Notes: a model not told the origin generated them from the letters alone. A DNA stretch of 64,000 nucleotides from Salegentibacter lacus (GCF_020164555.1 NZ_JAIQZB010000006.1:62001-126000); one strand, 5' to 3'; positions 26,479 through 34,806 are shown, numbered from the stretch's first letter. A program made the numbers and translations.

Positions 26479-28128
26479 ATGAAATTTAATTTAAAAGCAG
26501 TTCTTGGGATGTTAACCGTCCTGGTAAGTGCAGGTCTCACCTCTTGTAAAGAATCAAGCAAAGAGGATTCATTAAGTAAAGATGCTAATAAATCAACTAA
26601 AATCACCATTTTACAAACTGCCGATATTCACGGGCAACTGGACTCTCACCCCGAATTATTCTGGGAAAATGAAGAAATAGTTTTTAAAGAACGTGGGGGC
26701 CTGGCGCATATTCAAACCTTATTTAAGGAAGAACGGGCAAAAAACCCGAATACGGTGATTTTGGATGGAGGCGATCTAATCCAGGGAAGCGGTTATGCCG
26801 CGTTGTCTGAAGGGAAAATTTTCCCCGACATCATTAAAAATATGGATTATGATCTTATTGTACCCGGAAACTGGGAAGTGGTTTACGGCAAACAGGTGAT
26901 GATGGATGTTTTACAGGCTTTTGAAACACCTGTAATTGTTCAGAATATGTTTCATAATGATAATAAAAAAGAGCTTTTCCCTCCTTACTGGATCAAAGAA
27001 ATCGAGGGTGTAAAACTCGGATTTATAGGTATTAACGATCCCGATGTTCCTGTGCGGCAAAACCCGATCTTTAGCGAAGGAATTGCTTTTAGCGGACTGG
27101 ACGATGGTGTGGAAGAATTGATCCAGAAAGTAAAAAACGAAGAAAAAGTTGATGCGTTGTTTCTCGTAACACATTTCGGGATTTTTAAGCAGGTAGAACT
27201 TGCAAACAACCCAATAGCAAAGGATGTAGATTATATTTTTGGAAACGATACCCACGAACGGGTTCGGGAGCCTATTGAAGGTAAATACGCCAAAGTTACC
27301 GAACCCGGAGCTTTTGGTTCCTTCGTTGGGAAATTAGATCTTTATTTTAAAGATGGCGAAATTGTAGACCAGGAATATGAATTGATGGATGTGGATCCTA
27401 AAAAATATCCAGCCGATCCTGAAATCGCCGAGTTGGTTAAGAAGGCTAAAGCTCCTTACAAAGAACATTTGGAAACCGTAATTGGTTATACTGAAACTCC
27501 ACTTTACCGCTACTTAACCGTAGAAAACCCAATGGATAATATGATTACCGATGCTGCACGCTGGAAAACCGGCGCAGATATCTCCATCTCTAACGGATTT
27601 CGATTTGGAAATCCTATAGTTCCCGAAAACGGAAAACCGGCTCCTATCACCCGGGCTAATTTATGGAACTTATTACCGGTAAATGAAAAAGTAAAAACGG
27701 GAAAAGCCAGTGGAAAGCAGATCAAAGACTGGTTGGAAAATGAAATGCATAATGCATTTGCCCAAAATTCAAAAGAACGCTTTGGTGGCTGGCTGGTAAG
27801 ATTTTCAGGAATGAAAGTCAATTTTAATTCTCAAAATGAAAAAGGTAAACGAATACAATCGGTTACTGTGAAAGGTGAAGAGATGCAGGATGATGAATAT
27901 TATACCATTTCAGCCTGCGTGAGACCAGGCGACCCGATAGATAACCTTTGCCGAATGCCAAATGTAAAAGATGTTGAGGTAAAAGATTATACCATTCACG
28001 AACTGGTAGAAGAATATTTGCAAAAAAATTCGCCTGTGTCCCCTAAACTGGATGGACGCGCTTATTGCGAATATTTAGGCGAAAAATCGTTTTCAACAGT
28101 TCCCGGAACCGATTATAAATTTCAATAA
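26479..28128 (+). CDS. SoxB-like 5'-nucleotidase-family lipoprotein
   Basis: 549 residues from the ATG at 26479, chosen because it gives a lipoprotein signal ending in LTSC (Cys23); an upstream in-frame ATG at 26419 lies inside the previous gene. The metallophosphoesterase domain has TADIHGQLD, DGGDLIQGSG and VTHFGIF, but the usual GNHE motif reads GNWEVVYG, which resembles the GHWEF motif of SoxB. The C-terminal domain has ISNGFRFGNPIVP and FGGWLVRFSGMKV, both close to SoxB patterns. SoxB cleaves sulfate from protein-bound thiosulfate. Function as a sulfur hydrolase is likely but inferred; nucleotide hydrolysis is the alternative. Confidence 0.78.
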   Translation: MKFNLKAVLGMLTVLVSAGLTSCKESSKEDSLSKDANKSTKITILQTADIHGQLDSHPELFWENEEIVFKERGGLAHIQTLFKEERAKNPNTVILDGGDLIQGSGYAALSEGKIFPDIIKNMDYDLIVPGNWEVVYGKQVMMDVLQAFETPVIVQNMFHNDNKKELFPPYWIKEIEGVKLGFIGINDPDVPVRQNPIFSEGIAFSGLDDGVEELIQKVKNEEKVDALFLVTHFGIFKQVELANNPIAKDVDYIFGNDTHERVREPIEGKYAKVTEPGAFGSFVGKLDLYFKDGEIVDQEYELMDVDPKKYPADPEIAELVKKAKAPYKEHLETVIGYTETPLYRYLTVENPMDNMITDAARWKTGADISISNGFRFGNPIVPENGKPAPITRANLWNLLPVNEKVKTGKASGKQIKDWLENEMHNAFAQNSKERFGGWLVRFSGMKVNFNSQNEKGKRIQSVTVKGEEMQDDEYYTISACVRPGDPIDNLCRMPNVKDVEVKDYTIHELVEEYLQKNSPVSPKLDGRAYCEYLGEKSFSTVPGTDYKFQ

Positions 28129-28134
28129 ATAAAT

Positions 28135-28183
28135 AAACCTCACAAGTCTCCGATAGCTTTATAGCTTGAGACCTGTGAGGTTT
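28135..28183. terminator. Bidirectional intrinsic terminator
   Basis: A 16-base stem AAACCTCACAAGTCTC / GAGACCTGTGAGGTTT with one G-T pair and an inner loop of 17 bases. A and T runs flank it. It separates the SoxB-like operon from the convergent methyltransferase gene and uses the same CCTCACAGG-type arm as 10383-10415. Confidence 0.8.
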
Positions 28184-28187
28184 ATTT

Positions 28188-28805
28188 TTAAATTATTGGC
28201 TTTTTAGCCACAAACCGAATTACAGCAGCTTTTCCCTGGTGATATTTACCTTCTGAAAGCTCCGTTATTCTGTCTTCAAATTCTTCAAATTTATAACCGC
28301 CAAAAATAGTTTGTAATTCTTCTTTGGAAAACAACATTTCAGCGTTCTTAGGTCCACCCGACTGAGGATTTTCTTTTTGAATATCTATTTGTTCTTTGCT
28401 AAAAGCTTCAAAGATAACAACTCCATCAGGCTTTAATAAACTTTTAAATTCTTCAATATAGTTTTGTTTATCCTCTGGAGAAAAATGGGCAAAGATTAAA
28501 GCTATAACATCAAATTGCTCCTTTTTATAACCCAACTCAGGCAATCTCCCTACTTTATAATCAATTTTGACGCCTTCTTCTTCAGAAAGTTTTAAGGCTT
28601 TCTCTTTTCCTTTTTCACTAATATCGAAAGCGGAAACTTCCCAGTCTTTAGAAGAAGCATAAACAGCATTCCGTCCCTCCCCTTCAGCTGGAAACAGGAT
28701 TTTTCCCGGCGCTATTTCACCAATTTTATTCTTAAAATATTTGTTCGGGGCTTTACCGTACACATAATCTTTTTCAGCATATCGCTCGTTCCAAAAATCT
28801 TTCAT
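28188..28805 (-). CDS. Class I SAM-dependent methyltransferase, TehB/thiol-methyltransferase-like
   Basis: 205 residues. It begins KDFWNERYAEKDYVYGKAPN, common in small TehB/thiopurine-type methyltransferases, and the SAM-binding motif reads ILFPAEGEGRNAVYA (about residues 36-50), with FDVIALIFAHF as motif IV. Possible substrates are thiols, selenite or tellurite. It is the last gene of a compact minus-strand run from cydA, with 6 bases to the preceding gene. A role in methylating reactive sulfur species would fit the context but is not proven. Confidence 0.8.
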   Translation of the reverse strand: MKDFWNERYAEKDYVYGKAPNKYFKNKIGEIAPGKILFPAEGEGRNAVYASSKDWEVSAFDISEKGKEKALKLSEEEGVKIDYKVGRLPELGYKKEQFDVIALIFAHFSPEDKQNYIEEFKSLLKPDGVVIFEAFSKEQIDIQKENPQSGGPKNAEMLFSKEELQTIFGGYKFEEFEDRITELSEGKYHQGKAAVIRFVAKKPII

Positions 28806-28811
28806 AAGCTT

Positions 28812-29426
28812 TTATTTTTTTCTAAAACAACAAAAAGTGAAATTTTGAATAGCCCCGGTTGGGGTTTTATGATCTATATTTTCTGAGCTTAAAAGCTCAA
28901 ATTTATTTTGTAATAATTCCTGAAGATCTTCTTTTGAATATTGTTTAATTGTTCTTCCGCTGCATTTTTCGGGACCGTTTTTTGAAAAGGTCGCTAAAAT
29001 TATAAATCCGCCTGAAGCTACTGAATTTTCTAAGTTTCGTATATAATTTTCAATTTGGTGTTCTTCGGTTAAAAAATGAAAAGCAGCACGATCGTGCCAG
29101 AGATGATAAACTTGAGTTACTTCAAATTCTGTAGCATCAGCAACTATCCAGTTTACCTTTTGAGCATCATCCTTTAGACGATTTTTTGCTTTTTCGATTG
29201 CTTTTTTAGAAATATCAAAAACAGAAATATCCCGATATCCCTCTTTTAATAAATAGTCTACTAGATTTGAATCTCCTCCTCCAACGTCTATAATTTTAGA
29301 ACATTGAGGTAAATCCAAATCTTTTATAAGCTGCAAAGAGGTTTCGGGTTTCTCCTGGTACCAACTTGCATCTTCATAAGATTTCTTTTGGTAAACCTCT
29401 TCCCAATGTGATTTTGTTTCTTTCAT
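28812..29426 (-). CDS. Class I SAM-dependent methyltransferase
   Basis: 204 residues. The start KETKSHWEEVYQKKSYEDASWYQEKPE and SAM motif IIDVGGGDSNLVDYLL (about residues 41-56), then VFDISKKAIEKAK, define a class I methyltransferase. The CxR-rich C-terminus FCCFRKK ends in two cysteines. It starts 2 bases after the cydB stop, so it belongs to the same transcript. Substrate unknown. Confidence 0.82.
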   Translation of the reverse strand: MKETKSHWEEVYQKKSYEDASWYQEKPETSLQLIKDLDLPQCSKIIDVGGGDSNLVDYLLKEGYRDISVFDISKKAIEKAKNRLKDDAQKVNWIVADATEFEVTQVYHLWHDRAAFHFLTEEHQIENYIRNLENSVASGGFIILATFSKNGPEKCSGRTIKQYSKEDLQELLQNKFELLSSENIDHKTPTGAIQNFTFCCFRKK

Positions 29427-29428
29427 AA

Positions 29429-30460
29429 TTAATCTTTTTCCGGTTTTTCCAGCACTTTAATCATATTGAAAGATTTCATTAAATGAAAAAGACCAGGTAA
29501 AATTACAAATCCGCCAATTAGTAACATAATCGCTAAATTGCTTATGGTAGATTCAGGAGCAATATTATTTAGCAGACTAATTTCTTCTTCTGCAGTAATG
29601 ATAATATAAGGAAAATGAGCGTAAAGGGCGGCGAAAAGTATTAAAACAACCTGAAAACCCGCTAAATACCTACTCGCAACTCTATATTCCTTTTTAATAA
29701 ATTTCCAAAGCGGAAATAATAAGATTCCCGATAAGCCCACGCAGGCTAGTGAAACCGGATTTTGAATAAAATCTTCAGCAAATTTAATCCCGGTGAAATA
29801 TCCATAACTGATAAGAATAACGCCTAGCACTACCAATACTAACGTGAAAAATGCTGAATTCTTAGCGTAATGCTTTCTGGCTTTTCCGTCAGCTTCCCCA
29901 ATTAAAAACGTTGAAGCTAAAAAGGCACAAAGTGCGGCATAAAATAAACCTACAAGTAAGGCGAAAATATTCAGCCAATGCTGCATAAAAAGGTCGTAAA
30001 AACCGAAAGTCTCATAATCTTCGGTAATAATTATTTCTCCACCAATTAATGCTCCGAAAGACATTCCCAGGAAAATTGGGGTCACAAAACTTCCAATTCT
30101 AAAAAGCCAGTTATACCAAAACTGAGATTTATCTAAAACCGCATCGTAATGTCGAAAAACAAAAGCTACACCACGCAAAGTAATTCCTAGTAGCACCAGG
30201 CTTAAAGGAATATGCAGGTAAATAATCATTAGATTAAAATAAGCCGGAAAAGCCACCCATAGAATAACCAGCATAATTATTAACCAGATATGGTTAGCTT
30301 CCCATATTGGTCCCATTACCCGATAAATTGTATCGCGGGTATGTTCTTTATTTCTGGCCGAAGAAAACAACTCAACGATCCCGGCACCAAAATCGGCGCC
30401 CCCCAGAAGCACATACAATAGAAGCGAAAACAATAGAAAAAACAGAACGATATAAAGCAT
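29429..30460 (-). CDS. cydB: Cytochrome bd ubiquinol oxidase subunit II
   Basis: 343 residues with eight or nine membrane helices. VLLGGADFGAGIVELFSS near the N-terminus and GPIWEANHIWLIIMLVILW (about residues 49-67, with the conserved WExNHxW) are CydB signatures. Together with CydA it oxidises quinol with oxygen at high affinity. bd oxidases are less sensitive to sulfide than heme-copper oxidases, which suits the upstream TauE-led sulfur operon. Confidence 0.93.
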   Translation of the reverse strand: MLYIVLFFLLFSLLLYVLLGGADFGAGIVELFSSARNKEHTRDTIYRVMGPIWEANHIWLIIMLVILWVAFPAYFNLMIIYLHIPLSLVLLGITLRGVAFVFRHYDAVLDKSQFWYNWLFRIGSFVTPIFLGMSFGALIGGEIIITEDYETFGFYDLFMQHWLNIFALLVGLFYAALCAFLASTFLIGEADGKARKHYAKNSAFFTLVLVVLGVILISYGYFTGIKFAEDFIQNPVSLACVGLSGILLFPLWKFIKKEYRVASRYLAGFQVVLILFAALYAHFPYIIITAEEEISLLNNIAPESTISNLAIMLLIGGFVILPGLFHLMKSFNMIKVLEKPEKD

Positions 30461-30528
30461 AATTAATCTTTGGTTTTATTCCCACCAGTGGGCTTAATAT
30501 TACACGGCTAGTCACGATCAAAAAAACT

Positions 30529-31848
30529 TTAAGTGGTCTTATCCTCATCCTCAGGTTCCTGATTTAAGGATTTAATTTGTCGGTTCATCAACCAAGTTAC
30601 CGTTATGGCCAAAACGGTATAGAGAAAAAGGTAATAGAAGAAGCTATATTTCATACCCGGCATTGGGGTTACAGCATCTTCAGTTCTCATAATTTGGTGA
30701 ATAATCCAGGGTTGTCTTCCAACTTCGGTCACTATCCAACCAGCTTCAATAGCGATAAAACCAAGCGGCGCAACTACAATAAACAATAACCAGTAATATT
30801 TATTTTGAAGCCAGTTTTTCTTTCTTAAACTGATAAAATAAATCAATCCTGCAAACATCAGCAAGGTACCTATGCCAATCATAGTCTGGAACGCATAATG
30901 TACAATTGCCACGGGTGGCAGTTCATCATCAGGAAAATCGTTTAGTCCCTTTACTTCGGCATCAAAATCACCAAAAGCAAGAAATGATAAAGCTTTTGGA
31001 ATTTCAATTTTATGTGAAATAGTTCGATTTTCTTCATCTACAATTCCGCCTATGTAAAGCGGAGCTCCTTTTTGAGTTTCATAATGTGCTTCCATAGCGG
31101 CGAGTTTCACCGGTTGACGCTCTGCCACGTCTTTTGCTGAAAGATCGCCACTTATAGGTTGTAGAAAGGCTGCAACGGCCCCAAAAACAATCGCGATTTT
31201 AAAAGCTTTGGTATGTAATTCTACATTTCTTTTGCGAAAAATCTGAAAAGCGTGAATTCCTGCCACTCCAAAACTGGTTGCAACAAAAGCAGCCAAAGTC
31301 ATATGCAGTGCCTGGGTAAACCAGGCCGGATTTAAAAATGCCGCAACAGGATCTATATTAGTAAATTCGCCATTAATATATTCGAAGCCGGATGGCGCAT
31401 TCATCCAGCCGTTAGCCGAGACAACAAGAATTCCTGAAGCAACCCCGGAAACTCCGATAATAATTCCGGTAAACCAGTGAAATTTTTCTGGCAGTTTGTC
31501 CCAACCATAAAGGTAAAAACCAAGAGCGATGGCTTCAACGAAAAATGCGGCACCTTCCAGAGAAAACGGCATTCCTATAATGGGACCGGCGTGTTTCATA
31601 AATTCTGGCCAGAGCATTCCCAGTTCAAAAGAAAGCGCGGTTCCCGAAACAGCCCCGGTAACAAAAAAGATTGCCACTCCCTTTAACCAGGCCATGGTCA
31701 ATCTTTTATATATCGGATTTCTTGTTTTTAGCCATTTATGGTGTGAAACCACCATAAAAAAGGGCATTACCATACCAATACAGGCAAAAATGATATGAAA
31801 GCCTAAGGTAAAAGCCATTTGTAGGCGGGCGTAATCTAAATTCTCCAT
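30529..31848 (-). CDS. cydA: Cytochrome bd ubiquinol oxidase subunit I
   Basis: 439 residues with nine helices. Heme ligands are at expected places: His18 in LGFHIIFACIG (His19 of E. coli), a His in LHMTLAAFVATS (about 183), and the Met late in the chain. GRQPWIIHQIMRT is the conserved GRQPW quinol-site motif. The Q-loop is short compared with E. coli CydA (522 residues), as in the short-loop class. It starts 55 bases after the PEMT/ICMT-like gene. A possible separate promoter in that gap is not obvious. Confidence 0.93.
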   Translation of the reverse strand: MENLDYARLQMAFTLGFHIIFACIGMVMPFFMVVSHHKWLKTRNPIYKRLTMAWLKGVAIFFVTGAVSGTALSFELGMLWPEFMKHAGPIIGMPFSLEGAAFFVEAIALGFYLYGWDKLPEKFHWFTGIIIGVSGVASGILVVSANGWMNAPSGFEYINGEFTNIDPVAAFLNPAWFTQALHMTLAAFVATSFGVAGIHAFQIFRKRNVELHTKAFKIAIVFGAVAAFLQPISGDLSAKDVAERQPVKLAAMEAHYETQKGAPLYIGGIVDEENRTISHKIEIPKALSFLAFGDFDAEVKGLNDFPDDELPPVAIVHYAFQTMIGIGTLLMFAGLIYFISLRKKNWLQNKYYWLLFIVVAPLGFIAIEAGWIVTEVGRQPWIIHQIMRTEDAVTPMPGMKYSFFYYLFLYTVLAITVTWLMNRQIKSLNQEPEDEDKTT

Positions 31849-31903
31849 TAAGTCTTAGTTTATTGATTTCAAGCCATTTCAAAAAGACTAATCAATATAA
31901 TTT

Positions 31904-32356
31904 TCAACGAATAAATTTAGGGAAAAATCTTCCCGTGTCCTGCCGGTAATCACGATATTTTGAATACTTTAAGCATAATTGTTCTTCTTCGTATTCTGAT
32001 TTAAACCAGAATAAAATTAGCAATAAAACCGTAATTCCTATCTTAAAGCCGGACGCGAAATACAGGGATAGAAAAAATAAAAAAATTATAACTCCGGAAT
32101 AAATAGGGTGTCTAACATATTTAAATAATCCGGTTGTAATTAACGTTGCATTTTTCTTTGGCTTCGGAAAAGGAGAGAGATTAGTATTGAGTTGAAGTAT
32201 TGAAATTATAATTATAAAAAAACCAATACCACTTAAAATTAAAAAAACCGGCTGAAACAATTCCAACCGGTTAAATTCTAAAGCTTTAATATCAATTACC
32301 CAGGCTATAAAAAGCACAAATTGCATCCCGACAAAAAAGTAGTTTTTAAATGGCAT
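31904..32356 (-). CDS. Isoprenylcysteine/phospholipid methyltransferase-family membrane protein
   Basis: 150 residues with about four helices. LFKYVRHPIYSGVIIF (about residues 90-105) contains the RHPxY motif that, with a distal Glu pair (EYEEEQLC), defines the ICMT/PEMT-like family. These are membrane SAM-dependent methyltransferases; the bacterial members, including NnrU/DUF1295 relatives, often have unknown substrates. It lies 25 bases after tauE. Confidence 0.8.
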   Translation of the reverse strand: MPFKNYFFVGMQFVLFIAWVIDIKALEFNRLELFQPVFLILSGIGFFIIIISILQLNTNLSPFPKPKKNATLITTGLFKYVRHPIYSGVIIFLFFLSLYFASGFKIGITVLLLILFWFKSEYEEEQLCLKYSKYRDYRQDTGRFFPKFIR

Positions 32357-32381
32357 CGCATCAGTTTTCTATTCCCTGAAT

Positions 32382-33179
32382 TTACGAAATTTCAGCCCAA
32401 ATAATATAAACACCCATTATTAGCACAAACCAGCCAAAACCTTTTTTCAGTTTTTTCCCATCTATAAATTTATTGAGATAAATTCCTATAAACATTCCCA
32501 CCATGGCAAGTCCGGAGAAAATTGCCAAGAACAGCCAGTTAATTTCCATATTTTGAATATCTCCAATAAAACCTATCAGCGATTTAATGGCAATAATTAA
32601 CAATGACGTCGCCACGGCTTTTTTCATTGGAAGTTTAGCCAAAAGCACTAAGGCAGGAATAATTAGAAATCCGCCACCGGCACCAACGATTCCGGTAAGT
32701 ACTCCAACCACAATCCCTTCAATAATAATTAGGGGATAATTATAAGTTATTTCAACATTTTCTAATTTTTCCTTACCATTATCGCGAATCATAGAAATTG
32801 AGGCCAATACCATAATAATGGCAAAAAACAACATTATTCCAATGTTCTTCGTGATTTCAAAATCTCCAATACTAAAAAGAGATTCTGGAATTGCAGGAAC
32901 CATCCACTTTCTTGTGGAATAAACAGCAATAAAAGCAGGAATGGAAAACACGATAGCCGTTCTAAAATCTACCAGTTTTTTCTGCATATTTTTAAACGCG
33001 CCCACTAGAGCAGAAGCTCCTACCACAAAAAGAGAATATGCTGTGGCAGTTACGGGATTAATTGCAAGTAAATAAACCAATACTGGAACCGTTAATATTG
33101 AACCGCCGCCACCTATAAGGCCTAAGACCACGCCAATTACTAATGCTCCAAAGTAACCCAGTATTTCAAGTATTTCCAT
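32382..33179 (-). CDS. Sulfite/sulfonate exporter, TauE/SafE (TSUP) family
   Basis: 265 residues with eight helices. The family repeat is clear: GVVLGLIGGGGSILTVPVLV near the N-terminus and VGVLTGIVGAGGGFLIIPALVLL after the midpoint. TauE/SafE proteins export sulfite or organosulfonates. In staphylococci a TauE-family exporter is encoded with CstB. Here it is first in a likely six-gene operon (tauE, ICMT-like, cydA, cydB, two methyltransferases) behind the operator at 33230-33243. Removal of sulfite made by the CstB-like enzyme is the likely task. Confidence 0.88.
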   Translation of the reverse strand: MEILEILGYFGALVIGVVLGLIGGGGSILTVPVLVYLLAINPVTATAYSLFVVGASALVGAFKNMQKKLVDFRTAIVFSIPAFIAVYSTRKWMVPAIPESLFSIGDFEITKNIGIMLFFAIIMVLASISMIRDNGKEKLENVEITYNYPLIIIEGIVVGVLTGIVGAGGGFLIIPALVLLAKLPMKKAVATSLLIIAIKSLIGFIGDIQNMEINWLFLAIFSGLAMVGMFIGIYLNKFIDGKKLKKGFGWFVLIMGVYIIWAEIS

Positions 33180-33199
33180 ATCTAAATTTTATTATGGCG

Positions 33200-33243
33200 C
33201 AAAAGTACCTGCAATATGGGTGTTTTACAGTAACAAGGGTTAC
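33200..33243 (-). promoter_or_regulatory. Crp/Fnr-type operator and promoter of the TauE-CydAB operon
   Basis: GTAACAAGGGTTAC at 33230-33243, 22 bases, then the perfect -7 box TACTTTTG read on the minus strand (33200-33207). It lies directly after the stop codon of the Crp/Fnr-like gene. Confidence 0.85.
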
Positions 33244-33249
33244 ACAGGT

Positions 33250-33882
33250 TTAAAGTTCTAAGACTTCTATGCTATTTCGTTGAAGTTTTATCCTTTCGTC
33301 CAGTTCAAGTTTTTTCAACAACCTAGAAATCACAACCCGTGAAGTATGTAAATCGTAAGCTATTTGTTGATGGGTAACTGCAATTACTTCACTCTGATTT
33401 ATCTTCGCTTTATCCTGAAGATATTTCATTAAACGCTGATCCATATTCATAAAGGCAATGGTATCAATGGTGTCCAACATTTCTGAAAGACGAGCGTGAT
33501 AACTTTCAAAAACAAAATCACGCCAGGATTTATACTTTGAGGTCCACTCTTCCATTTTTTCTATGGGAATCATAATCAACTTTGTATCGCGTTCAGCAAT
33601 GGCCCTGATTTCACTTTTGGTTTGGCCCAGACAACAAGAAAGCGTCATTGCACAGGTATCGCCTCGCTCCAGGAAATACAAGAGAAGTTCATCTCCATCC
33701 TTGTCCTCCCGCATGATCTTAATAGCTCCTTCAACTAATAAAGGCATCATTTTTACATAATCCCCAATCTCAATAATTTTTTCTCCGGCTCCAACAACCT
33801 GAAGCTTACCAACGCGGTTAATTTCTTCAATTAGTTCGTCTTCAAAAATAAATCCGTAGGCTTCCTTTAATTCTTGTAGCAT
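33250..33882 (-). CDS. Crp/Fnr-family transcriptional regulator, likely controller of the sulfur regulon
   Basis: 210 residues. A cyclic-nucleotide-binding-like sensor domain (1-115) with a central cysteine cluster, Cys77, Cys83 and Cys84 (GDTCAMTLSCCLGQ), a long dimer helix (about 115-140) and a C-terminal winged helix. The recognition helix reads TSRVVISRLLKKLE (180-193): Arg182 and Arg187 match CRP Arg180 and Arg185, but Val183 replaces Glu181. The cAMP-binding arginine and glutamate motif is not apparent. Cysteines may sense persulfide or hold a metal cluster. It lies next to one of five matching operators, so it is the obvious candidate regulator; this is inference. Confidence 0.88.
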   Translation of the reverse strand: MLQELKEAYGFIFEDELIEEINRVGKLQVVGAGEKIIEIGDYVKMMPLLVEGAIKIMREDKDGDELLLYFLERGDTCAMTLSCCLGQTKSEIRAIAERDTKLIMIPIEKMEEWTSKYKSWRDFVFESYHARLSEMLDTIDTIAFMNMDQRLMKYLQDKAKINQSEVIAVTHQQIAYDLHTSRVVISRLLKKLELDERIKLQRNSIEVLEL

Positions 33883-33977
33883 ATTGCTGAGCTATTTATA
33901 AATTCTGAAAATACAATTTTTTCAAAAACTAAAATTAGTATTTAAAATGGGAATGTGGAGCATTTTTAGCCGAAAGT

Positions 33978-34619
33978 CTATCCCGGTAATACATAAAAAT
34001 AAATAGAAAGGTAATGGCAAAATGTACCAAAAAGCACGAAAATATGAAAGATGGCGTGGTTAAACTTAAGCTTATCCAAACTAAATAACACAGCTCCAAT
34101 CGTGTAAGAAATTCCGCCGGCAAACAGCCACCACAAACCTTCTGAACTTAAGTTATCGTAAAGAGGCTTAATAGCGAAAACAATAATCCAGCCCATCACT
34201 ACATACATTACGGTAGACAGGGTTTGATATTTGCCAATATAGAAAAGTTTAAGGATAATACCGGTAAGGGCACAGCCCCAAACTACACCAAAGATGATCC
34301 ATCCCACCCAGCCTTCTAAAGTCACCAGCGCAAAGGGCGTATAGCTACCGGCAATAAGCACATAAATTGAAGCGTGATCCAGAATATTTAGCCTGTACCG
34401 CCAGTTTTTATTCGTGGCAGAGTGATATAAAGTAGAAGCCGCATACAACAGAATCATACTCGCACCAAAAATACTAAAGCTCACCAGGTGTACCGTTTCG
34501 CCAAGTTCGTTGGCTCTTAATATCAATAAAACAAGACCGAGTATACTTAAGGCAAAACCAAAAGCGTGCGAAATCACGTTTAATTTTTCTTCAAAAGGCT
34601 CGTATTGATTAAATGACAT
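33978..34619 (-). CDS. PAQR / hemolysin III family membrane protein (TrhA-like)
   Basis: 213 residues with seven helices. EKLNVISHAFGFALS near the N-terminus, ASTLYHSATNK (about residues 60-70) and the late NHAIFHIFVLFGTFCHYLS carry the Ser/His/Asp/His residues of the PAQR zinc site. Bacterial members help control membrane fluidity and lipid composition. Monocistronic. Confidence 0.88.
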   Translation of the reverse strand: MSFNQYEPFEEKLNVISHAFGFALSILGLVLLILRANELGETVHLVSFSIFGASMILLYAASTLYHSATNKNWRYRLNILDHASIYVLIAGSYTPFALVTLEGWVGWIIFGVVWGCALTGIILKLFYIGKYQTLSTVMYVVMGWIIVFAIKPLYDNLSSEGLWWLFAGGISYTIGAVLFSLDKLKFNHAIFHIFVLFGTFCHYLSIYFYVLPG

Positions 34620-34806
34620 TTTAAAAAATTTTGAAAAGAGAATTTCAGCTAAAAAAATTATAATCTATACCTAAGTGGTTAAAAAACCTCACAGGGTAGT
34701 TAATGATATAAAATTAATAAGTTTCAGCATTAATTGGAATATTTTAAACGGGCAATTTTTATTATTTTCGGGCTTTCACACCTGCATAAATCCTTAACCT
34801 ATTCCT

